This document shows positions 51,154-60,967 of a stretch of DNA of 64,000 bases, piece after piece (within the stretch, counting starts at the first letter, position 1; every line of letters begins with the position of its first letter). A model generated the notes under the pieces. The model saw only the letters and a list, made by a program, of their open reading frames with translations, was not told the DNA's origin and made no database searches. Source of the stretch: Marinilabiliales bacterium (GTDB lineage Bacteria; Bacteroidota; Bacteroidia; Bacteroidales; ML635J-15); NCBI GenBank assembly GCA_002869385.1, contig PKTB01000005.1:1-64000 (forward strand), given 5' to 3'. The translations under genes and the position numbers were made by a program.

Positions 51154-53520
51154 CTAGTTTATAAATAGGATTTTAGTTATATCTGTTTTGGAACCTGTCT
51201 CGTTTGTTGAAAAGACGAGATAAACTCCTGTATGAACTCTATTTCCATTAAGATCTTTCCCATACCATATTGCCTGACCTCCTTCTGAACGAGTTTCGTA
51301 AACAAGATTTCCTGAAATATCAGTAATTTTAACATACGAGCCTGCCACCAAGCCTGAAATTGTAATTGGACCTGAATAATCAGGTTCAACAGGATTTGGA
51401 AAAACATAAACCCCTGAATAATCATCAGAAGCCTCTGTTGCTGTGTTACGATATGAAATTATACCACTTGTTGTTCCAAAAAACACTTCTCCCGTTTCTG
51501 GGACTATTGCAATTGTAATAATATTATCAGATAAAAGTGGACTATTTTCTGTTGTAAAGTGATGTATCTCTTCTAAGCCATCCTCACTGGTATAAAAGAC
51601 CCCGCCTGTTTGTGTTCCAAACCATTTGCGGTTTGCACCATCAACTACAATTGATGTAACAATTTCATTTGCGAGTAAAATATCTGCGTTGTCTGTTCCG
51701 TCATTTCTAGGTATTTTCACTTGATTTCCTAAAAATGTCCCTGATTCAAAAACGTCCTCAGGATTATAATAAACAACAACACCTTTATTTGTACCAACCC
51801 AAATATATCCATCTTTATCTTCTGCTATAGAATAAACATCATTACTAACAATCTCACCATCTTCGTTTAGCACACTAAGCTTTTTATATTGATCATCAGA
51901 TTTTGTAGAATATGTTCCATTATCATCAAATACAAACAAACCAACACCCTGAGGAAGAATAACCCATTTATGATCATTCTCAGTAACAATTAAATGTCCT
52001 AAGTTAATACCTCCAAGATATGCTGAGTAATCAATACCATACCAATCGCCTTCACTTGTCATTACATGAATTTGAGGTGAAGTGAGTGAGTTTGTAACCC
52101 ATAAGTTCCCTTCCTCGTCGAAGTCCATACCACCAATTCTAATATAATTTGTACTTGGTACTTTTACCAAACTGGAGTTTTCATCAGTATAACGCTTGTA
52201 AAATTCATCATTTCTAACTTCTACAAGACCGTTTACCCATGAGCCCATAAAATATCTATTTGGATCTTCAGGATCGATTTTCACCATCACAAAATCTTTT
52301 ACATTTGAGAAATCAGGAATATCAGTATAATCATAAGAATTCCATGTTTCCTGAGAAAATTTGTAATACATAGCTTTTTCCCAGTTAGGGCCCCATGAAA
52401 GATTCATTCCACCAGCAACACCAATCAATTCAGATCCTGTAACATCCATATCAAAAACAGAATAATCTGCAGGACCATTTAATAATACTCTTTCATATTT
52501 CCAGGAAATAGGGTTATGAACAAGTCAATTATTTTTATCTGCAATCCATATCCCTTCACTGCCATCAGATATAGCAAAGTTTGGTCTTGGTGCCTCGCCT
52601 CCCTCAGCAAAGCTTAATTCCCAAACATGTCTAACTTCATTAAGTTCGGGATCAAATATTTTCATCCAATAAGTGCTACACAAATAAAATTCATTTTCGT
52701 TGCCTCCCAAATACAACACATCATTAAATCCATCATTAAAATGAGTCCAGTTAGTACCATCAAAAACCATTATAGTATCAGCATTAGACACTTCCTCATT
52801 ATTATAATTTACTAATAGTTTTTCACCGGTAAAATGGATATTATCAAATGTTTGATCAGTCATCCATTCTGTTGGGCCATCAACATAATCTGTAGTTAAG
52901 TGTTCCCATCTAGAGAAATCAACTAATGCGTCATTAACATTCCCTTTTAACACGCCTTCCTCAGTAGCCAAATAAACATAATCTCCGTAAATATCTATTG
53001 CATTAATTCGCAAATTCCCACCATTAAATCCAACATACCAGGTTTCGCTAATTTCAAGATTTTCAAGATCAACTACTACAACTCCAAAGCCTAATCCAAG
53101 ATATGCTTTACCATCAATAAAATCCATGCAGTAAATATTTTTATCTCCATTCATGGATTTGCGTTTAATATCTCCTATATTGATAATTTCATTATCTTTA
53201 ATCAAATCAATATTTCCATTTGAATATCCAAGAACAGTATATCCGGTAAAATCGTTATATCCAATAGATTTTATTCCGTAATCATTTAATCCATTTATTT
53301 TAGAAAGTTTCTCAGTTTCACCATTGCTAATTGAATATTTTAACAATCCGACATTAGTTAATAAATAAATATCGTCGCCTGCGACAGCAATCATTTCACC
53401 ATAATTATAAGGAAGATGATCTCTCCATTGACCAACTGCAATCTGCCCAAAAGAGAACAATGAAATCACCAGAAAGAAAACAAAACTACCCAGAAAATTT
53501 ATTTTTTTTATTTGATTCAT
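51154..53520 (-). CDS. porZ: PorZ, type IX secretion system component, with in-frame TGA
   Basis: Surface beta-propeller protein of the T9SS attachment complex, thought to help deliver A-LPS during sortase PorU action. A signal peptide (ending SFGQ) is followed by VGQWRDHLPYNYGEMIAVAG, the typical PorZ opening, repeated propeller blades (EDKDGYIWVGTNKGVVVY), and a T9SS type A C-terminal domain (YVFPNPVEPDYSG). Codon 332 (52525-52527) is TGA between IADKNN and LVHNP, where Gly is usual (GGA to TGA); the frame is intact on both sides (788 positions). ATG 53520 was chosen over the TTG at 53526. It neighbours recO, an arrangement seen in other Bacteroidota. Confidence 0.9.
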
Positions 53521-53569
53521 TTTCAATGTTTTTATTCTAATATAACAGTAAAAACCGGAAAATATTTTA

Positions 53570-54166
53570 TTAGTTCGATGAATGCTGATAATGTCTTAAA
53601 AAATAGAGCATTTTCTGTATTGCGATTGCACGATGACTTATCGAATTTTTAACTAAAGGAGGCAATTCCGCAAATGTTGCATTAAGACCTTCAGGCATAA
53701 ATACAGCATCATATCCAAAGCCACCCTCTCCTTTTCTTTGCTCTATAATTTCTCCCTCAACTATTCCCTCAAAGAAATACTCTTTACCATCTAAAACTAG
53801 TGCAACAACTGTTCTAAATCGGGCTTTCCTGAAAGGTAAATCTTTTAACTCGTTTAATAATTTATCAATATTATCTTCGGAATTCTTGTCTTGTCCAGCA
53901 TACCTTGCAGAATAAACCCCAGGAGCTCCATTTAAAGCATCAACTTCGAGTCCAGTATCGTCAGCAAAGCAATTGATATTATATTTCTCAAAAACATATC
54001 TTGCTTTCTGCAATGAATTACCTTCAAGTGTATTTTGATTCTCTGGAATATCTTCAAAACAATTAATATCTTTTAGTCCCATTATTTCAAATCTCTCTTC
54101 CGCAATCTCTCTAACCTCTTCTAGTTTATGTTGATTATTTGTAGCAAAAACAAACTTTTCAATCAT
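53570..54166 (-). CDS. rdgB: Non-canonical purine NTP pyrophosphatase (RdgB/HAM1)
   Basis: Hydrolyses dITP/XTP to monophosphate and so keeps deaminated purines out of nucleic acid. [46 protein letters not shown] and ISHRA are diagnostic. At 198 residues it is complete. It is separated by 49 bp from porZ downstream and 4 bp from the upstream unknown gene. Confidence 0.95.
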   Translation of the reverse strand: MIEKFVFATNNQHKLEEVREIAEERFEIMGLKDINCFEDIPENQNTLEGNSLQKARYVFEKYNINCFADDTGLEVDALNGAPGVYSARYAGQDKNSEDNIDKLLNELKDLPFRKARFRTVVALVLDGKEYFFEGIVEGEIIEQRKGEGGFGYDAVFMPEGLNATFAELPPLVKNSISHRAIAIQKMLYFLRHYQHSSN

Positions 54167-54170
54167 AATT

Positions 54171-54995
54171 TTAATAATCTATATTATTCACAATCTGTCG
54201 TATCACCTCCGGGAAGTATAAATTTGCAACTTCCTTTCTATCTGCAAGATTAAATGGCATATTATTTTCACCAAAACTGCCATGAATTAATTTACCTTGT
54301 GCATTATATAAACTGAAATGAACTTTTATAGTCCTTTCACTATTGGCATTCCCGCTCAAATACGGATCTCCATAATTTCCTTTAATATCAAACTGATTTA
54401 TAAAAAGAAAATAATCAATATCTCTTCGTGCAGCTATTTCCTCCAACACCTCGGGTTGATGAAAAATAATATGAAGATATTTATCTTCAACCGACTGTCT
54501 TTTACCAACAATTTCTCCATCAACAATTCTGGTTCTGGAATTTTCCATTTCTTCCAGCTTTCTTTGCTGCTCCTTTTCGTAGCGTTTTCTTTGAAGGAAG
54601 TTCATTTTTTCAACTTCATCTGGATCTTCGGGCTCATTTTGCATTGCAAGTCTAAGCTCATAACTTATTGATGAATATAGCTCGGAAATATCTTCCTGTG
54701 CCCGCCGGGTATTATCAGTAAGTAAGTTAACAACAACACATGAATCCATCATTGCATTATATAGCTGAAGATTGAACTGCTCTCTGAAGTACAACATTAT
54801 CTCATCATGAGTTTCTCCTGTTTCTTCAGCCATAATTGATGTAGCATCATTATAATATATCCTAGGGTCAAAAGGGACAAGCAAAATTCGCTTAGTTCGA
54901 TTTGCTCCAGTATTAAAATCAAGGTACTCCTGTGCATTTAGAACTGTTATAAGTGGAAAAACAAAAACTAAAAACAATAAGCTTTTTTTATTCAT
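54171..54995 (-). CDS. Secreted protein of unknown function
   Basis: A 274-residue protein with a signal peptide (residues 1-21, ending VLNAQ). The first part contains [20 protein letters not shown] and a charged helical stretch ([21 protein letters not shown], about 150-170); the end is beta-rich. No family is recognised. Its place between rseP and rdgB in the envelope operon suggests a periplasmic or outer-membrane-related role, but that is inference only. Confidence 0.65.
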   Translation of the reverse strand: MNKKSLLFLVFVFPLITVLNAQEYLDFNTGANRTKRILLVPFDPRIYYNDATSIMAEETGETHDEIMLYFREQFNLQLYNAMMDSCVVVNLLTDNTRRAQEDISELYSSISYELRLAMQNEPEDPDEVEKMNFLQRKRYEKEQQRKLEEMENSRTRIVDGEIVGKRQSVEDKYLHIIFHQPEVLEEIAARRDIDYFLFINQFDIKGNYGDPYLSGNANSERTIKVHFSLYNAQGKLIHGSFGENNMPFNLADRKEVANLYFPEVIRQIVNNIDY

Positions 54996-55039
54996 AGTTT
55001 AAATTCTTGTGTTTTAACCAAAAGTAAAGTTCATGTTAG

Positions 55040-56341
55040 TTAAAACAGATTTATAATATCGTTTCCAATCACAAACACCATAAGTGCAAGTAATATAACC
55101 ATTCCAATTATCTGTACTACTTCCATAAACTTATCTGAAAGTTTACGACGTGTTATAGCTTCAATCATAAGGAACATAGCATGTCCACCATCAAGTGCTG
55201 GTATAGGCAATATGTTCACAAATGCCAGAATCATCGAAATAATACCTGTTAGTCTCCAAAATTTAGACCAATCCCAAACACCACCGTATGCTTTAGCTAT
55301 ACCAATAGGTCCCTGCAAATTATCCCGAGCTTTTTCCTTTCCACTAAAAATTAATCCAAAACCTTTGATATTTGCATTTAATGACTCAAATGCATCGGAC
55401 CAACCATATTTCATTGCAGTTCTTAGAGTATATTCCTTAGTTTCAAATACCGGAAATGAAGTATAAATACCCATCTTGCCCGTTGAATCAATCATGATGT
55501 CAAATGTATCAACAGATACTTTTGAATCAACAACAAAGCTCATTTCCTTACCCTTTTCGAGCATCAAAACCTCTCGTAACTCCCCAAAAGTATTTATTGG
55601 TCTATTATCTATTGATAAGATTTTAGAGCCTGGTTTTATTCCGGCTTTATCCGCAGGCATATCTGCAACTAAACTATCAATTGTGAATTCGTAGTTTTCT
55701 AATGTGATAAGTTTACCGCCATTTTTCAGAAAAGAGTATAAAGTATCTGTCATAGTAAGATCAACGGTATCTTTGTCTCTTAGTACAGTAACAGTTTCAG
55801 CAAAATATAATTTCGTTGAAAAAACATCTTCATATCTTATAGTTTCATCACCATCAATTGCAATAACTTTATCTCCTGATTCAAATCCTAAGAATCTAGC
55901 ATAAGGGTATGCGTAAATCCCTTCTTTCACATTTTCTACAGGAAGATATGACTTAGTATGTACAAGATGTGACATAGTTAAAATAATAAATGCTGCTATA
56001 ACATTCATTATTACTCCACCCAACATTACAATTAATCTTTGCCATGCTGGTTTTGAACGAAATTCCCACTCCTGCGGTTCTTTTTTAAGCTGTTTTGTAT
56101 CCAGAGATTCATCGATCATTCCGGCAATTTTCACATACCCTCCTAATGGTAACCATCCTATACCAAACTCAGTATCACCAATCTTTTTACTCCAAATCTT
56201 AAACCAAGGATCAAAAAAGATGTAAAATTTGTTCACCCGAATGCCAAATATACGACATGCGATATAATGTCCAAACTCATGAATAACAACAAGTAATGAT
56301 AATGCCAAAATTAATTGACCGGCTGAAATAAGTGCTGACAT
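55040..56341 (-). CDS. rseP: RseP-type site-2 metalloprotease (M50)
   Basis: Intramembrane zinc protease that cleaves membrane-bound anti-sigma factors and signal-peptide remnants. HEFGHY near the N-terminus is the HExxH zinc site, and NILPIPALDGGH near the C-terminus gives the third ligand. A PDZ domain sits between (about 210-290, with ADKAGIKPGSKILSI), together with four transmembrane helices. Length 433 is normal. Its ATG follows the dxr stop directly. Confidence 0.93.
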   Translation of the reverse strand: MSALISAGQLILALSLLVVIHEFGHYIACRIFGIRVNKFYIFFDPWFKIWSKKIGDTEFGIGWLPLGGYVKIAGMIDESLDTKQLKKEPQEWEFRSKPAWQRLIVMLGGVIMNVIAAFIILTMSHLVHTKSYLPVENVKEGIYAYPYARFLGFESGDKVIAIDGDETIRYEDVFSTKLYFAETVTVLRDKDTVDLTMTDTLYSFLKNGGKLITLENYEFTIDSLVADMPADKAGIKPGSKILSIDNRPINTFGELREVLMLEKGKEMSFVVDSKVSVDTFDIMIDSTGKMGIYTSFPVFETKEYTLRTAMKYGWSDAFESLNANIKGFGLIFSGKEKARDNLQGPIGIAKAYGGVWDWSKFWRLTGIISMILAFVNILPIPALDGGHAMFLMIEAITRRKLSDKFMEVVQIIGMVILLALMVFVIGNDIINLF

Positions 56342-57508
56342 TTATTTTATAATTTTTGATAATTCTAACGATTTTATTCGTGCGATATTATCAGATTCTA
56401 CACAAGTTTCCAAATCAGGATTGTTAATAAATTCAACTTTACTGAGTGTTTCCTCGATAAGATCAGATATACCGGTAAAACTTAATTGCTCTTTTAAGAA
56501 TAATTCAACTGCAATCTCATTGGCAGCATTCATTACACATGGAGCATTTCCTCCTTTTTCCAAACAATCGAATGCAATTTTCAAATTTCTGAATGTTTTA
56601 ATATCAGGTTTTTCAAAAGTAAGGCTTGGATTTTCAAGAAGAGAAAAACGATTTTTATTTGAATGTGATCTATTTGGATAATCCAAAGCATATTGAATCG
56701 GGATTCTCATATTGGGCTCTCCCAATTGTGCTTTAATTGATCCATCTGCAAATTCGACCATAGAATGAATTATTGACTGTGGATGAACTACAACATCGAT
56801 TTTTGAAGCTGGCATTCCAAATAGCCAATGAGCTTCAATTACTTCGAGTCCTTTGTTCATTAAACTCGCCGAATCAATAGTAACTTTGGCACCCATATCC
56901 CAGTTGGGATGTTTTAAGGCTTGGCTAGGACTTACTGAATCTAAGAATTCTTTATTTTTACCTCTAAAAGGTCCTCCTGAAGCAGTTAGAATTAACTTGT
57001 CAATGCTATCCATTCTCTCACCAACTAGACATTGAAATATTGCAGAATGCTCAGAATCAACCGGAATAATAGCGGATCTAGAAGTCTTCAGCTTTTGAGT
57101 GATAATGTGCCCACCAACAACTAAGGTCTCCTTATTTGCCAAAGCAATAAGCTTGTTAGACTCTATTGCTTTAATTGTTGGTAATAAGCCAGAAAAACCT
57201 ACCATCGCAGTTAGAACAATATCCACACAATCCATTTGAACAATTTGTTCGATAGATGAACTCCAGCTAAAGACCTTGATTGGTAAATCTCTTAATGCAT
57301 CTGATAATTCTTGATACTTACTCTCATCAGCAATTACTACAATATTTGGTTCAAACAATCGTGCTTGCTTAATTAACAGCTCAACATTTTTATTAGCAAC
57401 AAGTATTTCAGCCTGAAATAAATCCGGATAATCATGAATTATTTGTAAGGCTTGTGTCCCGATGGATCCTGTTGATCCAAGAATAGCTATGTTTTTTTTC
57501 TTTTTCAC
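56342..57508 (-). CDS. dxr: 1-deoxy-D-xylulose 5-phosphate reductoisomerase
   Basis: NADPH-dependent enzyme that makes MEP in isoprenoid synthesis. The N-terminal dinucleotide fold has GSTGSIGTQAL; the active-site features are ANKETLVVGG, PVDSEHSAIFQCL, TASGGPF and HPNWDMGAKVTIDSASLMNKG. At 388 residues it is complete. It starts with GTG, which overlaps the upstream M23 gene stop by four bases (GTGA). Confidence 0.95.
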   Translation of the reverse strand: MKKKKNIAILGSTGSIGTQALQIIHDYPDLFQAEILVANKNVELLIKQARLFEPNIVVIADESKYQELSDALRDLPIKVFSWSSSIEQIVQMDCVDIVLTAMVGFSGLLPTIKAIESNKLIALANKETLVVGGHIITQKLKTSRSAIIPVDSEHSAIFQCLVGERMDSIDKLILTASGGPFRGKNKEFLDSVSPSQALKHPNWDMGAKVTIDSASLMNKGLEVIEAHWLFGMPASKIDVVVHPQSIIHSMVEFADGSIKAQLGEPNMRIPIQYALDYPNRSHSNKNRFSLLENPSLTFEKPDIKTFRNLKIAFDCLEKGGNAPCVMNAANEIAVELFLKEQLSFTGISDLIEETLSKVEFINNPDLETCVESDNIARIKSLELSKIIK

Positions 57509-58341
57509 TCGAAAATTATATAATCTTCAGGGTTAATAGATACACCATTTCTCCATAGTTCAAAATGCAAATGTGCTCCATTTGTATCCTCTCCGGAGTT
57601 TCCATAAACTGCAATAGCTTCACCGGTTTCTACAAACTGTCCTGCTCTGACAAATGATGATTGATTATGTTTATAAACTGAGACTAAATCATATTTGTGT
57701 TGAATAATTATCGTATAACCAGTTTCAACAGTATAATCTGACATTAAAACTGTACCTCTTAAAGTCGAAACAATCATTGTCTCACCAGCAGATGCGATAT
57801 CAGTACCATAATGTCCTTCTGTTTTGTTATAATGAGAAACTACAACTCCCTTAATCGGTGGAAATAATTCAGGCAATACCTCTGACTTTTCAACAGTATA
57901 AGTAGTCTTATCTTCTACAGTTTGCCTTTCATATTTTGGATTATTAAACTCTTTTATCTGCTCTTTAGTAAGGTTTTCAACCGGAACAACAAAATCCTCA
58001 TCAATTGGGACCTCATTAAAGATTGCCTCCCGCAACATTTTCAAATATATATCTCTTTTCTCAAGTTCAGTAATCAAACTATCTGTTCTAATGGCATTTT
58101 CATAGATTAGTTTTCTAGTCTCTCTGTCGGGATATCCTGGAATTAACTGTTTTACAGGTGTATAAATTACAATAATCGATAATATTGCAAAAAGTAAAAT
58201 GAAAATTCCAGAAATGAGGGCTGTTAGTCCAAATCTGTTAAATTTAAACTTACGCTTTATATCATAAGAGTTGCCCTGATAAACAACCAGTTGAAATTTC
58301 TTAGCAAACCATTTTATAAGTTTGTTTTTCTTTTTACTCAT
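57505..58341 (-). CDS. M23 (LytM-type) membrane-anchored metallopeptidase
   Basis: A 278-residue protein with a basic N-terminus, one transmembrane helix (about 33-56), a coiled-coil stalk (about 65-130) and a C-terminal peptidase domain. The zinc/catalytic motifs GHYGTDIA (HxxxD) and GAHLHFELW (HxH) are complete, so endopeptidase activity on peptidoglycan cross-links is likely. It is the first gene of the leftward operon. Confidence 0.88.
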   Translation of the reverse strand: MSKKKNKLIKWFAKKFQLVVYQGNSYDIKRKFKFNRFGLTALISGIFILLFAILSIIVIYTPVKQLIPGYPDRETRKLIYENAIRTDSLITELEKRDIYLKMLREAIFNEVPIDEDFVVPVENLTKEQIKEFNNPKYERQTVEDKTTYTVEKSEVLPELFPPIKGVVVSHYNKTEGHYGTDIASAGETMIVSTLRGTVLMSDYTVETGYTIIIQHKYDLVSVYKHNQSSFVRAGQFVETGEAIAVYGNSGEDTNGAHLHFELWRNGVSINPEDYIIFE

Positions 58342-58357
58342 TTATTTAAAATTTGTG

Positions 58358-58365
58358 CAAAGATA
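58358..58365 (-). promoter_or_regulatory. -7 box of the M23-dxr-rseP-porZ-recO operon
   Basis: TATCTTTG on the minus strand, exact consensus, lies 16 bp before the M23 ATG. It is immediately downstream of the heptamer repeat tract. Confidence 0.6.
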
Positions 58366-58375
58366 GTAAAAGTTA

Positions 58376-58444
58376 GAAGACCGAAGACCGAAGACCGAAG
58401 ACTTTAACAGCAATTTAACTGTAAATCTTCAATCTTCGGTCTTC
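58376..58444. repeat. GAAGACC heptamer repeat with inverted copy
   Basis: Three exact GAAGACC units plus six bases (58376-58402) are followed after 22 bp by an inverted relative, TCTTCAATCTTCGGTCTTC (58426-58444). The two halves can pair into a long hairpin between the methionine-lyase-like gene and the M23 operon. Confidence 0.85.
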
Positions 58445-58474
58445 ACTATATTTTGAAACCTTTATCTTATTTAC

Positions 58475-59656
58475 TTAAACCAGTTCCAAAGCGTGATCTA
58501 AGTCTTGGATAATATCTTCAACATCTTCGATACCAACTGAGAATCTAACAAGACCTTCGCCAATATTCGCTTGTTTACGAGCTTCAGGTGTCATACCTGC
58601 ATGAGTCATTGAAGCTGGATGCTGAATTAATGTTTCAACACCACCCAAAGAAACTGCCAACATTGCAAGATGAACATTATTCATCATAGTTTCACCAGCT
58701 TTAAATCCGCCTTTAAGTTCAAAACTAATCATTGCACCAAAACCTGACATTTGCTCTTTTGCAAGTTCGTGCTGTGGATGTGACTTAAGACCTGGATATT
58801 TTACCCATTCTACCTTTGGATGAGCTTCAAGATATTCAGCAACTTTTTGTGCACTTTCCTGTGAACGCTCCATTCTGATAGCAAGAGTTTTTAATCCACG
58901 ATTAACCATATATGCCTGATGTGGGTCCATATTTCCACCCATATAAACCATTGTCTGACGTAGCTTCTTATATACCTCAGGATCTTTTGCTACTAAAGCA
59001 CCACCAACAATATCAGCATGACCATTGATAAATTTAGTAATTGAGTGTAAAGCAATATCAGCGCCTAAATCAAGTGGTTTTTGTAAATATGGTGAACTAA
59101 ATGTATTATCAACACAAACTAAAATATTGTGCTTGTGTGCTAATTCTGATGCAGCTTTTAAATCAGTAATCTGCATTGTAGGATTAGTTGGTGTTTCAAT
59201 ATATAATAATTTAGTATTTGGCTTAATTGCTGCTTCGATTTCTGAGATATTTGAAGTATCAACATAAGAATAATCAACACCAAATCTTGAAAAATCTCTT
59301 TCCATTACAGCACGGCTTGGTCCATAAACAGATGAAGAACTGATCATATGAGCATCTTTGTCCAATAATGCCATGTAAACAGTAGTTACAGCAGCCATAC
59401 CACTTGATAGAGCAATACCGCGATATCCATTCTCAAGTTGAGCTAATTTTTCCTCAAATGAGTTTATTGTTGGGTTTCCAATACGTGTATAAATATATCC
59501 TGGGTCACGACCGGCAAAACAATCAGCACCATGTTTTGCATCTCTAAATCTAAATGTAGATGTTTGATAAATTGGAGGTACTGCACTACCTAGTGCATCA
59601 TCATAATCACCAGCGTGAATTAATTTGGTATTAAATCCTTTGTTTTTTGTTTCCAT
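58475..59656 (-). CDS. Cys/Met-metabolism PLP enzyme (methionine gamma-lyase-like)
   Basis: Fold-type I PLP enzyme of the trans-sulfuration family, 393 residues. PPIYQTSTF, GYIYTRIGNPT, SSGMAAV, ETPTNPTMQ, CVDNTFSSPYLQKPL and the PLP-lysine motif HSITKFINGH are typical. Overall it is closest to methionine gamma-lyase, which splits methionine to methanethiol, ammonia and 2-oxobutyrate. However, the position of the active-site Cys of classical MGL (YGCT) reads YGPS here, so O-acetylhomoserine- or cystathionine-directed activity is possible. Confidence 0.85.
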   Translation of the reverse strand: METKNKGFNTKLIHAGDYDDALGSAVPPIYQTSTFRFRDAKHGADCFAGRDPGYIYTRIGNPTINSFEEKLAQLENGYRGIALSSGMAAVTTVYMALLDKDAHMISSSSVYGPSRAVMERDFSRFGVDYSYVDTSNISEIEAAIKPNTKLLYIETPTNPTMQITDLKAASELAHKHNILVCVDNTFSSPYLQKPLDLGADIALHSITKFINGHADIVGGALVAKDPEVYKKLRQTMVYMGGNMDPHQAYMVNRGLKTLAIRMERSQESAQKVAEYLEAHPKVEWVKYPGLKSHPQHELAKEQMSGFGAMISFELKGGFKAGETMMNNVHLAMLAVSLGGVETLIQHPASMTHAGMTPEARKQANIGEGLVRFSVGIEDVEDIIQDLDHALELV

Positions 59657-59688
59657 TTTTGAAAAATTTGTGTTTTAAATTGAGTTTG

Positions 59689-59696
59689 CAAAATTA
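59689..59696 (-). promoter_or_regulatory. -7 box of the PLP enzyme gene
   Basis: TAATTTTG on the minus strand fits TAnnTTTG and lies 32 bp before the start. No riboswitch was recognised in the leader. Confidence 0.5.
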
Positions 59697-59798
59697 AAAA
59701 ACAAAATCGATTTTTATAAAAAAAGCATTCTAAATTAGTTATTTATAAGCTATACTCTACTCATAATCAGGAAGTGAGAACAAAAGTGAATAAAATAT

Positions 59799-59829
59799 TT
59801 TGCCTTATTATTTTTTTATAATATATTTG
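59799..59829 (+). promoter_or_regulatory. Promoter of tRNA-Cys
   Basis: TTTG, a 19-bp spacer, then TATATTTG: a full match to the Bacteroidota -33/-7 consensus. It ends 12 bp before the tRNA. Confidence 0.8.
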
Positions 59830-59841
59830 CAAACCCTAAAC

Positions 59842-59912
59842 GGTACCTTGGCCGAGTGGCTAGGCACCGGTCTGCAAAACCGGCTACGGCGGTTCGACTC
59901 CGCCAGGTACCT
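59842..59912 (+). tRNA. tRNA-Cys (anticodon GCA)
   Basis: A complete 71-nt cloverleaf: acceptor GGTACCT pairs with AGGTACC, the anticodon stem-loop CCGGT-CTGCAAA-ACCGG gives GCA, TTCGACT loop. The discriminator is U73, the cysteine identity base. CCA is not encoded. Confidence 0.97.
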
Positions 59913-59915
59913 CGA

Positions 59916-59945
59916 AAGACATCTAAGTAATTAGGTGTCTTTTTT
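59916..59945 (+). terminator. Terminator of tRNA-Cys
   Basis: The inverted repeat AAGACATCT / AGGTGTCTT (one G-T pair) is followed by a T tract just after the tRNA. Confidence 0.85.
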
Positions 59946-60047
59946 GTTGTATTAAAACTTATGAATAACAACTGTTTTTAGTAATGCCAGCGCTTATGCT
60001 TATTGTACTAATGTGTTGTGACAGTGAAAGATAAAATAATATGAAAT

Positions 60048-60953
60048 CTACTTCTTACTCTTTACCAACCTATATTTAAGCTGGGAAATAACAACTCCTG
60101 TAATTACAATAAAAATTCCTAGAATTTTCTTTGGTCCTATTTCTTCGCCAAGATATAAATAGGAAACAATTATTGTAAAAATAGGAATCACATTGGTAAA
60201 CACATTAACTTTAGTAATAGACATAAACTTAAGCCCATACATGTAGAAAAGAAAAGCGATTGTTGAAGCAAAAAAGCCTAAATATAATATAGATCTAAAT
60301 GCCTCATCAACAAAGCCTGTCACCAATAAATCGTCTTTTGAAAAAATGAGTAATAATGGAATAAAGTAAACCAAACCAATAACACTCTGCCAAAAAATGA
60401 TATTTAATATTGAATACTCATCAGGTATCTTCTTTATCATTACACTATACCCATTAGCTGCAATTATTGCAAGAAACAATAAACCTAAACCTATCATTGA
60501 GACCTGCAATGTCATATCCTTACCCAAAACCAGAACCACAATACCTGAAATAGAAATTATTATTCCTAAAACATTTAATATAGTTATTCTCTCACCAAGA
60601 AAGTAAAATGCCACAAAAGGTGTAAAAAGAGGAATGACAGAAATAATGACAGATGCCATTGATGGGTCAACATAGGAAAGCCCTGTTGTTTCACCAATAA
60701 AATAAAGTGTTGGCTCAAATAAGGCTAAAAGTAAAAACAAAGGCCAATGCTTTTTTACGGGGAAGCGAAACTTCTTGGTAACAAGCAAAACCGGGATCAT
60801 AACAATTGCTGAAACCAACAATCTAAAAAAGACAATCGTAACAGAGTTGTAATGAGATAAAGCTACTTTACTCCAAACAAATGAAGTTCCCCACAATATA
60901 ATAGATATCGTTAGGAGAAAATAAACCAGGATTAGCTTTTTATTTTTGTTCAT
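60048..60953 (-). CDS. EamA/DMT-family transporter
   Basis: An inner-membrane protein of 301 residues with ten predicted transmembrane helices in two EamA repeats. The first starts ILLWGTSFVWSK-like near the N-terminus and the second includes LYLGFFASTIAFLFYMYGL and YLYLGEEIGPKKILGIF. DMT transporters usually export amino acids or metabolites; the substrate cannot be told. It lies 14 bp downstream of glyS on the same strand and may be co-transcribed. Confidence 0.88.
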   Translation of the reverse strand: MNKNKKLILVYFLLTISIILWGTSFVWSKVALSHYNSVTIVFFRLLVSAIVMIPVLLVTKKFRFPVKKHWPLFLLLALFEPTLYFIGETTGLSYVDPSMASVIISVIPLFTPFVAFYFLGERITILNVLGIIISISGIVVLVLGKDMTLQVSMIGLGLLFLAIIAANGYSVMIKKIPDEYSILNIIFWQSVIGLVYFIPLLLIFSKDDLLVTGFVDEAFRSILYLGFFASTIAFLFYMYGLKFMSITKVNVFTNVIPIFTIIVSYLYLGEEIGPKKILGIFIVITGVVISQLKYRLVKSKK

Positions 60954-60967
60954 CTAAATAAACAATA

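Noticed and set aside
30279..52527. Selenocysteine at the three in-frame TGA codons
   Set aside because: None lies at a redox Cys position. In PorZ the expected residue is Gly, one TGA is at codon 4 of a permease, and no SECIS-like hairpin was evident after them.
6480..52527. Programmed frameshifting or split genes
   Set aside because: Both sides of every interruption are in the same frame at exact multiples of three, so no frameshift is needed.
59657..59841. SAM or cysteine riboswitch upstream of the PLP enzyme
   Set aside because: The leader is short and A/T-rich, with no conserved stem or pseudoknot elements that I can see.
34916..59912. A suppressor tRNA explaining the stops
   Set aside because: The only two tRNAs in the window have anticodons GGC (Ala) and GCA (Cys). 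Neither reads a stop codon.
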